Positions 36,062 to 45,931 of a stretch of DNA of 64,000 nucleotides are shown piece after piece; within the stretch, counting starts at the first letter, position 1, and every line of letters starts with the position of its first letter. This stretch comes from an uncultured Spirochaetales bacterium (lineage in GTDB: Bacteria > Spirochaetota > Spirochaetia > Sphaerochaetales > Sphaerochaetaceae): assembly GCA_949293595.1 (NCBI GenBank), contig CASFDW010000002.1, positions 124,001-188,000 of the forward strand. The letters are read 5' to 3'. The position numbers and the translations under genes were made by a program. Below the pieces are notes generated by a model, which made no database searches, was not told the DNA's origin, and saw only the letters and a program-made list of their open reading frames with translations.

Positions 36062-37855
36062 ATGGAAGAAGCATTCATGCAGCGCACGGTCACATGCGGC
36101 TCGCTGAGAGCAGCGGATGAAGGAAGGACCGTTGTCCTCAACGGATGGGTGCACCGCAACAGGGACCACGGGGCACTGCACTTCATAAACCTGCGCGACC
36201 GTTACGGCATCACACAGGTCGTCGTGGACGACGATGCGGACGAGGAGCTTGAGAAGACCGCCGGCTCGCTCAAGATGGAATACTGCATCGCGGTTGAGGG
36301 AATTGTCCGAAAAAGGCCGGACAACATGATAAACAGCGATATGGAGACGGGGGAGATCGAGGTCAAGGCGGAGAGGATCGAGATCCTAAGCCAGTGCGCC
36401 GTGCTTCCGTTCATGATCGAGGACGAGAACAGCGCACGCGAGGACCTGCGTCTGAAATACCGTTTCCTCGACCTGAGGACGAAGGGCATGCAGGACAGGA
36501 TCAGGCTACGCCACCAGATAGTCAAGGCCATCAGGGAGTTCTTCTACAAGACGGATTTCTACGAAATAGAGACCCCCACCCTCGTCAAGAGCACACCGGA
36601 GGGCGCAAGGGACTTCCTGGTACCTTCCAGGATCTACCCCGGAAAGTTCTTCGCGCTTCCTCAGTCCCCGCAGCTTTACAAGCAGATACTCATGGTTTCC
36701 GGATTCGACAAGTACTTCCAGATAGCAAGATGCTACCGGGACGAGGATCCCAGGGGTGACAGGCAGCTCGAATTCACACAGCTCGACATAGAGATGAGCT
36801 TCGTGAAGAGGGACGATGTGCTCCTTCTGATCGAGAACATGTTCAACGACGTCTTCAAAAAAGTGCTCGGCATCGGAATCCCGGCACATTTCAGAAGGCT
36901 CACATACCATGATGCGATGAACACCTACGGCTCTGACAAGCCCGACCTCAGGTTCGGTCTCGAGATAAGCGACGCCTCGTCCTGGGCCGCCAGAAGCACG
37001 TTCAACGCCTTTACGGAAACGCTTTCAAACGGCGGTGTGGTAAGGTACATCAAGGCCCCCAGGACAGAAGGGCATGATTATACGAGGAAATACCTTTCCG
37101 AGCTTGAGGCTGCGGCAAAGATCTACGGCGCACACGGACTGGCATGGATGAAGGTCGAGGATGGCAAGCTGTCGGGAGGGGTATCCAAATTCTTCCAGGG
37201 CATGGATGGCGATGTAATATCCGCCACCGGTGCAGGCGATGGTGATGTCCTGCTCATGGTCGCCCACCAGGACTGGAAGAAGTGCTGCAACAGCCTCGGA
37301 GCCGTCAGGAACAGGCTCGGTGCGGATCTCAATCTCATCAGGCCCGGTTACGAGTTCTGCTGGATAATCGACTTCCCTCTTTTCGAATACAACGAGGACG
37401 AGGGGCATTGGGAGGCGGCCCACCACATGTTCAGCATGCCGCAGGCCGAGTACATCGACACAATGGAGCAGGATCCGGGAGCAGTGAAGGGAGATCTGTA
37501 CGACCTCGTCCTGAACGGTTACGAGCTTGCATCCGGATCGATAAGAATCCACGACATCGAGCTTCAGAAGAGGGTGTTCAGGATCTGCAACTTCCCGGAC
37601 GATGTGGCGCAGGAGCGTTTCGGGTTCCTGCTTGACTGCTTCAAGTACGGACCGCCACCGCACGGAGGAATCGCCCCCGGCATCGACAGGCTCTGCATGA
37701 TAATAGCAGGACAGTCCTCGATAAAGGAGGTCATCGCATTCCCCAAGAATACCGCGGCCCTTTCACCGATGGACGACTGCCCGTCGGAGGTGGAGCAGAA
37801 GCAGCTTGACGAGCTCCATCTTGCAATCGTCGCGCCAGAAAAGAAAAATGACTGA
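36062..37855 (+). CDS. aspS: Aspartyl-tRNA synthetase
   Basis: 597 residues, the bacterial type with a GAD insertion domain between motifs 2 and 3. Anticodon-binding OB fold at the N terminus (LNGWVHRNRDHGALHFINLR region), then FLVPSRIYPGKFFALPQSPQ, motif 2 FQIARCYRDEDPRGDRQLEFTQ in parts, and motif 3 GGIAPGIDRL near the end. The ATG at 36062 follows TTGGAGAAAATAAC; upstream codons are non-coding leader. Its 3' end overlaps the next gene by eight bases. Confidence 0.96.
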   Translation: MEEAFMQRTVTCGSLRAADEGRTVVLNGWVHRNRDHGALHFINLRDRYGITQVVVDDDADEELEKTAGSLKMEYCIAVEGIVRKRPDNMINSDMETGEIEVKAERIEILSQCAVLPFMIEDENSAREDLRLKYRFLDLRTKGMQDRIRLRHQIVKAIREFFYKTDFYEIETPTLVKSTPEGARDFLVPSRIYPGKFFALPQSPQLYKQILMVSGFDKYFQIARCYRDEDPRGDRQLEFTQLDIEMSFVKRDDVLLLIENMFNDVFKKVLGIGIPAHFRRLTYHDAMNTYGSDKPDLRFGLEISDASSWAARSTFNAFTETLSNGGVVRYIKAPRTEGHDYTRKYLSELEAAAKIYGAHGLAWMKVEDGKLSGGVSKFFQGMDGDVISATGAGDGDVLLMVAHQDWKKCCNSLGAVRNRLGADLNLIRPGYEFCWIIDFPLFEYNEDEGHWEAAHHMFSMPQAEYIDTMEQDPGAVKGDLYDLVLNGYELASGSIRIHDIELQKRVFRICNFPDDVAQERFGFLLDCFKYGPPPHGGIAPGIDRLCMIIAGQSSIKEVIAFPKNTAALSPMDDCPSEVEQKQLDELHLAIVAPEKKND

Positions 37856-38999
37856 TTCCGTTGCCATAATCGGTATGGGAGCATCGGGCCTCATGGCCGG
37901 GAGCATTCTCGGCCTGGAGGCCTTTTGTATCGAAAAGAACGGAACCGAGGGAAGGAAGCTTTTATCCACGGGGCAGGGAAAATGCAACTTCACGCACGAT
38001 TTCGATGCCGACGGCATGACGGGATGCTACTATGAGGCATCCAGGTTCGTCAGACCCGCCATGTACGCCTTCCCTCCGAAAAGCATAATATCCTATTTCG
38101 GGAAACTGGGAGTCTCCTCCGTTGTGATGGAGAACGGCAAGGTGTTCCCCAAAAGCATGAGAGCCGCGGACGTCAGGAACGCACTAGCATCAAGATGCGG
38201 CAAGATCTTCTACAATCACGAGGTGACGGGCCTGGAGAAAAAGGACGGCATATTCCTGATAAGAAGCGGAGGGGATACATTCAAGGCACGCCATGTGATC
38301 GTCTCCACCGGCGGTGTGAGCGCCCCATCGACCGGGAGCGACGGAGGGATGCTGGACATACTCTCATCCCTGGGACATACGATAACACCGCTTCATCCCA
38401 CGCTATGCCCGATAAGGTTCGAGGAGCCATTTCAAAACGCCGAGGGGATAAGCCTTGAAATGAGGATAAGGGCAGGAAGGAAGGAGATGAAGGCGCGCGC
38501 CGTCATAACCAAAAACGGTATCTCCGGGCCTCTTGCAGAAGACTTCGCACATTTCATCGATCCGGGCATGGAGGTGAGGATCTCTCTCATGGATGCCGAT
38601 GCCGGCACGATAAAGGGGCTGAAACAGAAGGAGAAGCTCAAGAACGCACTTCCCCTGCCCGACCGTCTGGTATCATCCATTTTGGGAAGCCTTGCCGAAA
38701 AGAGGGTCGCCGACCTGACCAGGCAGGAGCTTGCGACGATCTCCAATTCACTTTCAAACCGCATCACCAGGGCCTGGCCCGAGATGGATGGGGCCATGAG
38801 CAACCGTGGAGGGGTCGACCGCAGTGAGATGGATCCGGCAACGATGGAGTCGAGGATCGTCGAAAACCTGTTCATAACCGGAGAGGCTGTCGATGTGGAT
38901 GCCATGTGTGGCGGATTCTCCCTGTCATGGGCGTTCGCATCCGCGTTCCTGGCCGCAAAAGAGATCAAGGAAAGAAAAGAAAAGCGGGGAAATTTCTAA
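37848..38999 (+). CDS. NAD(P)/FAD-dependent oxidoreductase (HI0933/BaiN-like)
   Basis: 383 residues. The FAD-binding GxGxxG loop is AIIGMGASGLMAGSIL at the N terminus; KLLSTGQGKCNFTH and SMRAADVRNAL are typical of the HI0933-like flavoprotein family, and the C-terminal FITGEAVDVDAMCGGFSLSWAFAS segment completes the FAD site. Members include BaiN and aminoacetone-oxidase-like proteins of unsettled substrate. The ATG at 37848 overlaps the aspS stop. Confidence 0.92.
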   Translation: MTDSVAIIGMGASGLMAGSILGLEAFCIEKNGTEGRKLLSTGQGKCNFTHDFDADGMTGCYYEASRFVRPAMYAFPPKSIISYFGKLGVSSVVMENGKVFPKSMRAADVRNALASRCGKIFYNHEVTGLEKKDGIFLIRSGGDTFKARHVIVSTGGVSAPSTGSDGGMLDILSSLGHTITPLHPTLCPIRFEEPFQNAEGISLEMRIRAGRKEMKARAVITKNGISGPLAEDFAHFIDPGMEVRISLMDADAGTIKGLKQKEKLKNALPLPDRLVSSILGSLAEKRVADLTRQELATISNSLSNRITRAWPEMDGAMSNRGGVDRSEMDPATMESRIVENLFITGEAVDVDAMCGGFSLSWAFASAFLAAKEIKERKEKRGNF

Positions 39000-39021
39000 T
39001 CCGTTGTGCTATACTCCCCAT

Positions 39022-39411
39022 ATGGAACAATACAGAACTATCAAAGCACATTTCGACAACGACGACTGGTATTTCAAGACCACCGACGATCTCAGATACG
39101 ATTTCATAGACGGCAAGACCGGCCCATACGAATTCCTTCTCGGAGCCCTCTCCGGCTGTTTCTTCTCCACTGTCGAGGATTTCATCCCCGAAGGTGTCAA
39201 CTACGAATGCGCTGATGTGGTCGTCAAAGGAAAAAAGAGGTCGGAGATCCCCTCCACCCTCGCCGAGACGATCATAGAGATAGAGGCAAAGGGCGTCAGC
39301 GACAAAAAAGCTTTCGAGGAAGCTGTAACCAAAGCAACCGAATGTTGTTCGATTTTTCAGACGATCAAGTGCGTGAGCGCCATGTCCGTCGAAATCAGAT
39401 ACAGGGACTGA
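39022..39411 (+). CDS. OsmC/Ohr-family protein
   Basis: 129 residues, the usual OsmC length. A catalytic cysteine is in LLGALSGCFFSTVEDF near residue 52; a CC pair follows near residue 111 (TECCSIFQTI), the place of the second redox cysteine. These proteins reduce organic peroxides. The short intergenic gap and the four-base gap to the next gene suggest a small operon. Confidence 0.88.
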   Translation: MEQYRTIKAHFDNDDWYFKTTDDLRYDFIDGKTGPYEFLLGALSGCFFSTVEDFIPEGVNYECADVVVKGKKRSEIPSTLAETIIEIEAKGVSDKKAFEEAVTKATECCSIFQTIKCVSAMSVEIRYRD

Positions 39412-39415
39412 GCCG

Positions 39416-39937
39416 ATGAGGAAAGTTGAGCGCGGGGAGAACATCGACACATATGCAAGCTTCAAGAAGGCCTTGAAGCTCCTCTTCAGATACGACAGGG
39501 ATCTCTTTTCCAAAAAGACCAGGAAGGAGACCCTTGCATCGCGCATGGCCATATACCTCACGACGTTCTTCGGTAAGGAATGGTTCGTCGATGTCGCCGT
39601 CGACGGTGCGGACCTGCTGGTATGGGACAGGAAGGACAAGATAGCCCTCGCCCTGTTCCTGTCAAAGGACTACATATCCGCGCTCGGAAAGGAAAAAGCA
39701 AGGAGCTTCCACGAGGAAAGGAACAGCGCCCTCACCCTCGCCTTCAGCCTTTTAAGCGAAAAGGACTACATACTCATATACCGTTTTGAGACGGAATTCG
39801 TCGACTACATGCACCTGTTCTTCGACGCGGGATTCGAGGAGAAGGTCCTCAAGCGCTGCCTGATAAAGGACGACAAGGACGATGCCCTGCTGTTCAGGGT
39901 CAGGAAAAGGAAAACGGATTCGCACCACGACGACTGA
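39416..39937 (+). CDS. Hypothetical protein following osmC-like gene
   Basis: 173 residues, charged and soluble, no signal or membrane segment. Alternating helical and strand segments (AIYLTTFFGKEWFVDVAVDG, then ALALFLSKDYISALG) and a highly charged tail ending HHDD. I do not recognise the family. It starts four bases after the OsmC-like stop and is surely cotranscribed with it. Confidence 0.75.
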   Translation: MRKVERGENIDTYASFKKALKLLFRYDRDLFSKKTRKETLASRMAIYLTTFFGKEWFVDVAVDGADLLVWDRKDKIALALFLSKDYISALGKEKARSFHEERNSALTLAFSLLSEKDYILIYRFETEFVDYMHLFFDAGFEEKVLKRCLIKDDKDDALLFRVRKRKTDSHHDD

Positions 39938-39950
39938 TGGTGAAGCCAAG

Positions 39951-40883
39951 TCAGATTGTAAGTTGCCAGGCGGCGCTTATGTTTTCATTTATATAATTCT
40001 GTGCTTTCTCAACCGATTCAAATGTATAAAAAGAGACGGGATCGTCCTGCGACGGCTCAGGAGCCCTCTTAAAAACATCACCGTCATACCAGACCACACC
40101 GCAATAGAGGTTATCCGGCTCTTGGTAGTTATCATCTCTGAAAGATATGAGCTTTTCGGCATCCCGATAGTCATGATTAAAATCTGATTCGAAAAACTGC
40201 TCTAAATTTTCTTTCTCCTCTGCTGAGGATGTTTCGGATGGATACATCTTGTCATGATGGGAGGCGAACCCGACCACATCACCACCTCTGTACAGTTCAC
40301 CATCTCCGACCGAAACATATGCCGGCCGCATCTGGTCACCCATTCGATAATCCTCATAGTGACAGGTGATGAAACCTATCCCACCATGGAATCCACCATC
40401 TTCATCGACCTTGATGTCCTTTCCTTCGGATACCATGATCTGAAGATTTTCCGTACCTGCATTCCCGTTGTTGATCACTACGGACTGCAGGAATGAGAAG
40501 GTGTTGTCAGACGTGTTGAAATCAATCTCCTCATATATGTCGCCATCAGTGGAAACTCCGACGATATGGCATAATCCGTCGGTCATTTCATAGCTGAAAA
40601 CAACATCCGTGCCCAAAATGTTCTCCGTCCAGGAGGAACCCTCTTCCAGAGTCCTGTATTCAAAAGAACGTATCGGTGGGGCATACCAATAGAAATACAT
40701 CTCGTTGATCTTGTCCACATCCGTGGTATAGACAACAATGCTGCGGAAATCCGCCATGGCCGCCGCACCTGCGAAAACCGGCACAGGAACATCGTCCACC
40801 AGGACCGTGCCATCCTCAAGACCGGAGGGATTACAGGAAACCAACAAAGCCGCCACCACAAGACAAATAAGCACTCTTTTCAT
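39951..40883 (-). CDS. Hypothetical lipoprotein
   Basis: 310 residues. Signal peptide with lipobox LLVSC at residues 13-17 (MKRVLICLVVAALLVSCNPS). The mature part is acidic, rich in aromatic residues and aspartate, and has no recognised domain. Its AT content is higher than that of neighbours, which may mean later acquisition. It lies 39 bp downstream of the transketolase operon without a clear terminator between. Confidence 0.8.
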   Translation of the reverse strand: MKRVLICLVVAALLVSCNPSGLEDGTVLVDDVPVPVFAGAAAMADFRSIVVYTTDVDKINEMYFYWYAPPIRSFEYRTLEEGSSWTENILGTDVVFSYEMTDGLCHIVGVSTDGDIYEEIDFNTSDNTFSFLQSVVINNGNAGTENLQIMVSEGKDIKVDEDGGFHGGIGFITCHYEDYRMGDQMRPAYVSVGDGELYRGGDVVGFASHHDKMYPSETSSAEEKENLEQFFESDFNHDYRDAEKLISFRDDNYQEPDNLYCGVVWYDGDVFKRAPEPSQDDPVSFYTFESVEKAQNYINENISAAWQLTI

Positions 40884-40922
40884 GAATTCCTCCCTAAAAA
40901 AACAAGGTTGAATACCAAGGAC

Positions 40923-41657
40923 TCATCTCTTCACAGGATCCACAACCCTCGCCTGACCGGTGAACTTGTAAACGGCCCTCTTTGCGGCATCCTCGCAGCC
41001 ATTCCAAGGCTTGTCCCTGTTCTCGCTCTTATACTTCTGCGTGAGCCACCAGTCGTCCTGGCGGACGCGCTCGAGGTTCGTTTTCAAAAGCGAGGCGAGG
41101 GTCTTGTAGAAAGACACAAGCACATCGCCAGAGAGCGCCTCCGGGGCCATTTTGAAAAGGGCTTCGGTATGGTGGATGCAGAATCCCTTGCTGTTCTCAA
41201 GCGCTTGGCGGAACTCCGGATCCTCCCCGTACAGGGAGGCCACGGTGAATGTGTATCTGTCAAGACGGTCCTTCATGCGCGAACAGATGAGGCAGCCCTC
41301 CTCCCTTTCATGATAGCTGTCGAAAAAGGAGGAGAAAAGCTTCTGTGCCTTGCGCGGGGACGATGATGAGGAGACCTTGTCCAAAAGCTCGTCGAAGGTC
41401 TCCGCATTCTTCTGGTAGTAGGTATCCATCACAAGACCCAGGCTCTGGGCTTTGTTGGCCTCCGCAAGAAGGGAAAAATGCTTGGTGCAGAAGCCGTGGT
41501 CGTTCGTCGTCACCCTGACCTCGGGGGTCATGATCGCCGACGAGAGGTAATACCTCACCCCATCCTCCTCCGCCTCCCTCATTAGGGAGCAGAGGAAGCA
41601 TTCATCCCCGCTTCTGACCCCGTCCCATACGGGGATCGTCTCCAGCTGGACCTTCAT
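40923..41657 (-). CDS. DUF6062-like protein with duplicated CxxC...FCxxH motif
   Basis: 244 residues, soluble. Two similar halves each carry a CxxC and a later FCxxH: ECFLCSLM with HGFCTKHF (residues 18-60), and GCLICSRM with KGFCIHHTE (residues 121-165). The arrangement suggests two metal-binding sites or one site from the pair. I place it in the DUF6062 group by this pattern. Its start overlaps the transketolase C-terminal subunit gene (ATGA), so it belongs to the operon, but its role there is unknown. Confidence 0.75.
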   Translation of the reverse strand: MKVQLETIPVWDGVRSGDECFLCSLMREAEEDGVRYYLSSAIMTPEVRVTTNDHGFCTKHFSLLAEANKAQSLGLVMDTYYQKNAETFDELLDKVSSSSSPRKAQKLFSSFFDSYHEREEGCLICSRMKDRLDRYTFTVASLYGEDPEFRQALENSKGFCIHHTEALFKMAPEALSGDVLVSFYKTLASLLKTNLERVRQDDWWLTQKYKSENRDKPWNGCEDAAKRAVYKFTGQARVVDPVKR

Positions 41658-42598
41658 GCAAGCAGCCCCTTCACCTTTTCAACAAGGGCTTCAGGGGTGA
41701 AGCCGAACGCGCTCTTGAGATAATCGAGTGGGCCAACCTCGCCGAACCTCTCCCCGACGTTCATGAACGCCATCCTGACCGGGCATTTTTGGGCAAGCAG
41801 TCCTGCTATCATCTCTCCCACGCCTCCGGCGTACCGGCCGTTCTCACAGACGACGACATGACCGGTCTTCTTCGCTACATCAAGTATGAGGTCCTCATCT
41901 AGAGGGCGGATCGTATGGAGGTCGACGACAGTAGCATGTATGCCGTCCTTCTTCAGGCTTTCGGCGGCCTTGACCGCATTGTCAACCATCACGGCCCCAG
42001 TGGCGATTATCGCAACATCCCTGCCGTCCATCAGCTCGATCCCCTTTCCGAGGATTATCTCGTCATCCGGCAAATAGCGGAAGTTGATGCCCTTGCGTGG
42101 AGTCCTGGTGTACGAGCTCTTTCCGTTCGCATAGACCTGCTGCACGAGCGAATAGAGCGACTGCCCGTCGGAGGGCTCGATGATGACGAACCCGGGTATC
42201 TGTCTGAAGAGCGCAATATCCTCGAAAGGCATATGCGTTCCTCCGTTGTACTGGGCGGTTATACCGGGATCGCTTCCGATCACATGCACGGTCCTGTGCG
42301 CATAGCCGACAGACAAGAAGAGCTGGTCGTAAGCGCGGCGCGAGGAAAAGCATCCGAAGCTGTGGATGAACGGCGTAAGCCCTACGGATGACAGTCCGCC
42401 GGCGACGGCCGCCATATTGGCCTCCGCAATACCGCAGTTGAAGAACCTCGAAGGAAATTCCTTTTCGAACGAGGTGGAACCGATGCACGAGGAGAGGTCC
42501 GCATCGAGGAACACTATGTCCTCATGCTCCTTTGCAAGGTCTATGATCGAGCCCATCAGGGCTTCCTTGTAATGGCTGTAACATCTTGCGTCCTTCAT
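41654..42598 (-). CDS. Transketolase, C-terminal subunit
   Basis: 314 residues, containing the pyrimidine-binding and C-terminal transketolase domains. Visible: VFLDADLSSCIGSTSFEKEFP, FNCGIAEANMAAVAGGLSS (with the catalytic Glu), and SDPGITAQYNGGTHMPFED. Split transketolases are common in anaerobes and often serve a dedicated sugar or shikimate branch. It overlaps the N-terminal subunit gene by four bases. Confidence 0.93.
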   Translation of the reverse strand: MKDARCYSHYKEALMGSIIDLAKEHEDIVFLDADLSSCIGSTSFEKEFPSRFFNCGIAEANMAAVAGGLSSVGLTPFIHSFGCFSSRRAYDQLFLSVGYAHRTVHVIGSDPGITAQYNGGTHMPFEDIALFRQIPGFVIIEPSDGQSLYSLVQQVYANGKSSYTRTPRKGINFRYLPDDEIILGKGIELMDGRDVAIIATGAVMVDNAVKAAESLKKDGIHATVVDLHTIRPLDEDLILDVAKKTGHVVVCENGRYAGGVGEMIAGLLAQKCPVRMAFMNVGERFGEVGPLDYLKSAFGFTPEALVEKVKGLLA

Positions 42599-43431
42599 CT
42601 TGCCCCCTCCCTTTCCTCAAGAGCCTTGATGGCATCGTCGGCCTTCTGTTTGTCGATAGGCATGCTGTGGTTGGCCTTCACACCCTCTCCCGGGATGTAT
42701 CCACGGCTCTTCTGGGTATGCATGATTATCATATGGGGCCTGCCCTTCACACCCTTTGCATCGTTCACTGCCTTTTCAATCTGGGCAAAATCATGTCCGT
42801 CGATCTCATAGGCATCCCATCCGAACGTCTCATACCTCTGCTTGAGATGGTGCATGGGGATTATGTCCTCGGTGTACCCGTCGAGCTGCTGTCCGTTGAG
42901 GTCGGTGAATGCGATCAGGTTGTCGAGCTTCCAGGCCCCCGCGGTCTCCGCGGCCTCCCAGACCTCGCCTTCCTGGCTCTCACCGTCGCCGACGATGGCG
43001 TATGTCCAAGCATCGATACTTTTGATCTTCTGACCAAGGGCTATGCCTACCGCGGCGCTGATCCCCTGTCCGAGGGACCCGGCGGTGAAATCGATGCCGG
43101 GGGTCTTCGTCATATCCACATGGCTAGGAAGGCTGGTTCCGCCACGGTTGAGGGTCGAAAGCATGGCTGCATCAAAAAAACCCTTCTTCGCGAGCATCGC
43201 ATAAAGCGCGGGTCCGCTATGCCCCTTGCTGAGCACCAATCGGTCCCGTTCAGGCCACGATGGATCAGATGGCCTTATGTTCATCCCCCCGTAGTAAAGA
43301 TAAGTCAAAAGCTCGATTATGGACATCGATCCGCCGATATGTCCGCTTCCGAAGGAGGCGATGCATCTTATCGTCTCCCTTCTTGCATCCAGGGCCTGCT
43401 CCTTCAGCATGGCCAGTGTCTTATCATCCAC
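42595..43431 (-). CDS. Transketolase, N-terminal subunit
   Basis: 278 residues, thiamine-diphosphate binding domain. Motifs: FGSGHIGGSMSIIELLTYL, KGHSGPALYAML (His), GSLGQGISAAVGIAL, and the GDGESQEGEVWEAAETAG metal/TPP motif followed by LIAFTDLNGQQLDG. With the 41654 gene it forms a complete heteromeric transketolase. It lies ten bases after the aldolase gene. Confidence 0.94.
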   Translation of the reverse strand: MDDKTLAMLKEQALDARRETIRCIASFGSGHIGGSMSIIELLTYLYYGGMNIRPSDPSWPERDRLVLSKGHSGPALYAMLAKKGFFDAAMLSTLNRGGTSLPSHVDMTKTPGIDFTAGSLGQGISAAVGIALGQKIKSIDAWTYAIVGDGESQEGEVWEAAETAGAWKLDNLIAFTDLNGQQLDGYTEDIIPMHHLKQRYETFGWDAYEIDGHDFAQIEKAVNDAKGVKGRPHMIIMHTQKSRGYIPGEGVKANHSMPIDKQKADDAIKALEEREGAR

Positions 43432-43441
43432 AAAAGACCTC

Positions 43442-44065
43442 CTATTTCTTCATATCATCTATTTCAGAAAGCTTTGCTTCATCCATTGCACGGACGGACA
43501 GGTTTTGGGAAAACACGGTCATCCTTGCAGCCTGTTCAAGGCATTCCAAACGGTCGAACGCGTTCAGAAGCGTCTTGCCGACGGTCAGTGCGCCATGGTT
43601 CTCCAGCAGCACCGCATCACAGGATTTGACATGTTCGGAAACCGCATCGGCAAGGGCTGCCGTTCCCATCAGCGCGTACGGGACCTTCATGACGTTGCCC
43701 AGCAGATACCGGCTTTCGGCAATCAGATCAGTACGGATTTCCTCGTCCACGGCGGAAAAAAGACAGCAGAAGACGGGATGGCTGTGCACGACGGCCCCGG
43801 CATCCCCCCTTTTGATGTATATCATCCTGTGCATCGTGCTTTCGATGCTCAGCTTCAGACCGGGCGTAAGGTTGTCCCCGCTCCTGATGTCGACCTCGGC
43901 TATGTCTGCAGCTGACAAAGACGCCTTGTCCAGTCCGGACGGGGTTATCAGCATCACATCTCCGTACCGCACGGAGATGTTGCCTCCGGTACTGGTCGTC
44001 AGGCCGCGGTCATAAACACGCTTCATGAACGATGCGACCAGACGTTTCAATTCTTCCTTTTCCAT
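43442..44065 (-). CDS. Class II aldolase/adducin-family protein (fuculose-phosphate aldolase-like)
   Basis: 207 residues. Substrate loop STGGNISVRYGD near residue 26, then the zinc ligands HSHPV near residue 94 and LLENHGALTVGK near residue 153, with an acidic residue between (E76). These enzymes cleave fuculose-1-phosphate, rhamnulose-1-phosphate or related sugars to dihydroxyacetone phosphate and an aldehyde. As first gene of an operon with a split transketolase it probably serves a specific sugar-phosphate route; the sugar is not deducible. Confidence 0.9.
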   Translation of the reverse strand: MEKEELKRLVASFMKRVYDRGLTTSTGGNISVRYGDVMLITPSGLDKASLSAADIAEVDIRSGDNLTPGLKLSIESTMHRMIYIKRGDAGAVVHSHPVFCCLFSAVDEEIRTDLIAESRYLLGNVMKVPYALMGTAALADAVSEHVKSCDAVLLENHGALTVGKTLLNAFDRLECLEQAARMTVFSQNLSVRAMDEAKLSEIDDMKK

Positions 44066-44143
44066 ATCTATGCCATTCTAGCACACCTGCCTGCAGTTGA
44101 GAAGAAAAGGTATTTGTGATTTAATTCTCATAAGTTGGAGATA

Positions 44144-45904
44144 ATGAAAATGAGAATGTCCAGTATGTTTTCACGCACGCTCAGGGAGGCCCCTTCCGGT
44201 GCGGATTGCAAAGGGTACGAATACCTGCTCAGGGCAGGATACATAAAGCAGATGGGAGCCGGGATATTCTCCCTCCTCCCGCTGGGATTCAGAAGCATCA
44301 CGAAGATACAGGAGATCGTGAGGCAGGAGATGAACAGGATCGGCGGGCAGGAGATCCTCATGCCGCTCGTCAACCCCGCCGACATCTGGAAGGAGACGGG
44401 AAGATACTACTCGATAGACAAGGAGATGGCCAGGTTCAAGGACCGTGTGGGGCGCGACATGGTGCTTGCGATGACACACGAGGAGGCCGTCACCGACATA
44501 GCAAGGGGCGAGATCGATTCCTACAAGAGGCTTCCGCTGACGGTCTACCAGATACAGACCAAATTCAGAGACGACCCGCGTCCGAGGGCCGGGCTCATCA
44601 GGGTGAGGGAGTTCACCATGAAGGACTCCTACTCCTTCGATCGTGACCAGGCCGGGCTTGAAAAGATCTACAACGAGCATTACAACACCTATTTCAGGAT
44701 ATTCTCCCGCTGCGGGCTCCCGTGCATCGCGGTTGCCTCGGATTCCGGCATGATGGGCGGAAAGATAGCCCACGAATACATGTATCTCTCCCCGATCGGC
44801 GAGGACACGATCATCACATGCAGGCAATGCGGCTACACAGCGAACAAACAGGTTGCCGCATTCAAAAAGGATTACCATCAGGAAGAGATGAAGGAGATGA
44901 TGAAGGTGGAGACCCCTGAGGCGAAGACGATCGAGAGTCTGGCATCCTTTTTGAACATCGGCGCGGAAAAGACCTGCAAGGCCGTGTTCATGACAGGAAG
45001 CTTCATCAACGACAAGACCGGAGAGGAGGAGGACAAGCTCATCGTGGCCCTGATAAGAGGCGACATGGAGGTCGAGGAGAACAAGCTCCAGCATGCGGCG
45101 AGGGCCAACGAGCTCAGGCCGGCCCATGAGGAGGAGATCACGGCCTGCGGCATGGTTCCCGGATTCGCCTCCCCGATCGGGGCCAAGGGCGACTTCATCT
45201 GCATAGTCGACGACAGCGTGGCAAAATCCAACAACCTCGTGGCCGGGGCGAACGAACCTGGCTACCATTTCCTCAACACGAACTTCGGCAGGGATTTTCA
45301 GGGGACGGTAGCAGACATCGCAAGCGCGAAAAGCGGTTGCAGATGTCCGCACTGCGGAGCACCGCTCGAGGCATCGAAGGGAGTCGAGATCGGGAACATC
45401 TTCCAGCTCGGGACAAAATACAGCGAGGCGATGAACTGCTACTTCCAGGACGAGGATGGAAAGCAGAAACCCGTCATTATGGGTTGCTACGGAATCGGGA
45501 TAGGAAGGCTTCTGGCCTGTCTCGCGGAAGAATACAACGACGAGAACGGGCTGAAGCTGCCGATAGCGGTGGCGCCGTACCAGGTGCATCTGATCTCGCT
45601 TCTCAAGGACAACGGCATCGCCGACGGAATCTACGAGGAACTCCAGGCCGAAGGCATCGAGGTCCTGTACGAGGACAGAAAGGAATCGGCGGGAGTCAAA
45701 TTCGCAGATGCGGACCTGATCGGAATCCCGATAAGGATCACCCTTGGCAACAGAAGCCTCAAGGAAGGCAGCGTCGAGGTCAAGCTCCGTGGAACCGGAG
45801 AGACTGCCAGCTATTCCATCGAAGGGCTTGGCAAGCAGATCAAGGCCGAAATAGCGAAGGAACAGAAGAAGATGGACGACGCAATAATCGAAAAGCACCT
45901 CTGA
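44144..45904 (+). CDS. proS: Prolyl-tRNA synthetase (bacterial type with editing insert)
   Basis: 586 residues, the bacterial form with the INS editing domain (about residues 225-405) between motifs 2 and 3. Motif 1 EILMPLVNPADIW, motif 2 FRDDPRPRAGLIRVREFTMKD in parts with KDSYSF, motif 3 GCYGIGIGRLLACLAEE. ATGs at 44144, 44150 and 44156 are all close to GGAG; the first is given, 44150 has better spacing. Two CxxC pairs appear (CRQCGY and CPHCG), a possible zinc knuckle. Confidence 0.96.
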   Translation: MKMRMSSMFSRTLREAPSGADCKGYEYLLRAGYIKQMGAGIFSLLPLGFRSITKIQEIVRQEMNRIGGQEILMPLVNPADIWKETGRYYSIDKEMARFKDRVGRDMVLAMTHEEAVTDIARGEIDSYKRLPLTVYQIQTKFRDDPRPRAGLIRVREFTMKDSYSFDRDQAGLEKIYNEHYNTYFRIFSRCGLPCIAVASDSGMMGGKIAHEYMYLSPIGEDTIITCRQCGYTANKQVAAFKKDYHQEEMKEMMKVETPEAKTIESLASFLNIGAEKTCKAVFMTGSFINDKTGEEEDKLIVALIRGDMEVEENKLQHAARANELRPAHEEEITACGMVPGFASPIGAKGDFICIVDDSVAKSNNLVAGANEPGYHFLNTNFGRDFQGTVADIASAKSGCRCPHCGAPLEASKGVEIGNIFQLGTKYSEAMNCYFQDEDGKQKPVIMGCYGIGIGRLLACLAEEYNDENGLKLPIAVAPYQVHLISLLKDNGIADGIYEELQAEGIEVLYEDRKESAGVKFADADLIGIPIRITLGNRSLKEGSVEVKLRGTGETASYSIEGLGKQIKAEIAKEQKKMDDAIIEKHL

Positions 45905-45931
45905 AAATCCTTCCGGCATGCATTCAAGAGC

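Noticed and set aside
44171..45919. Long minus-strand open frame opposite proS
   Set aside because: Antisense shadow of a high-GC synthetase gene; no family resemblance and proS is certain.
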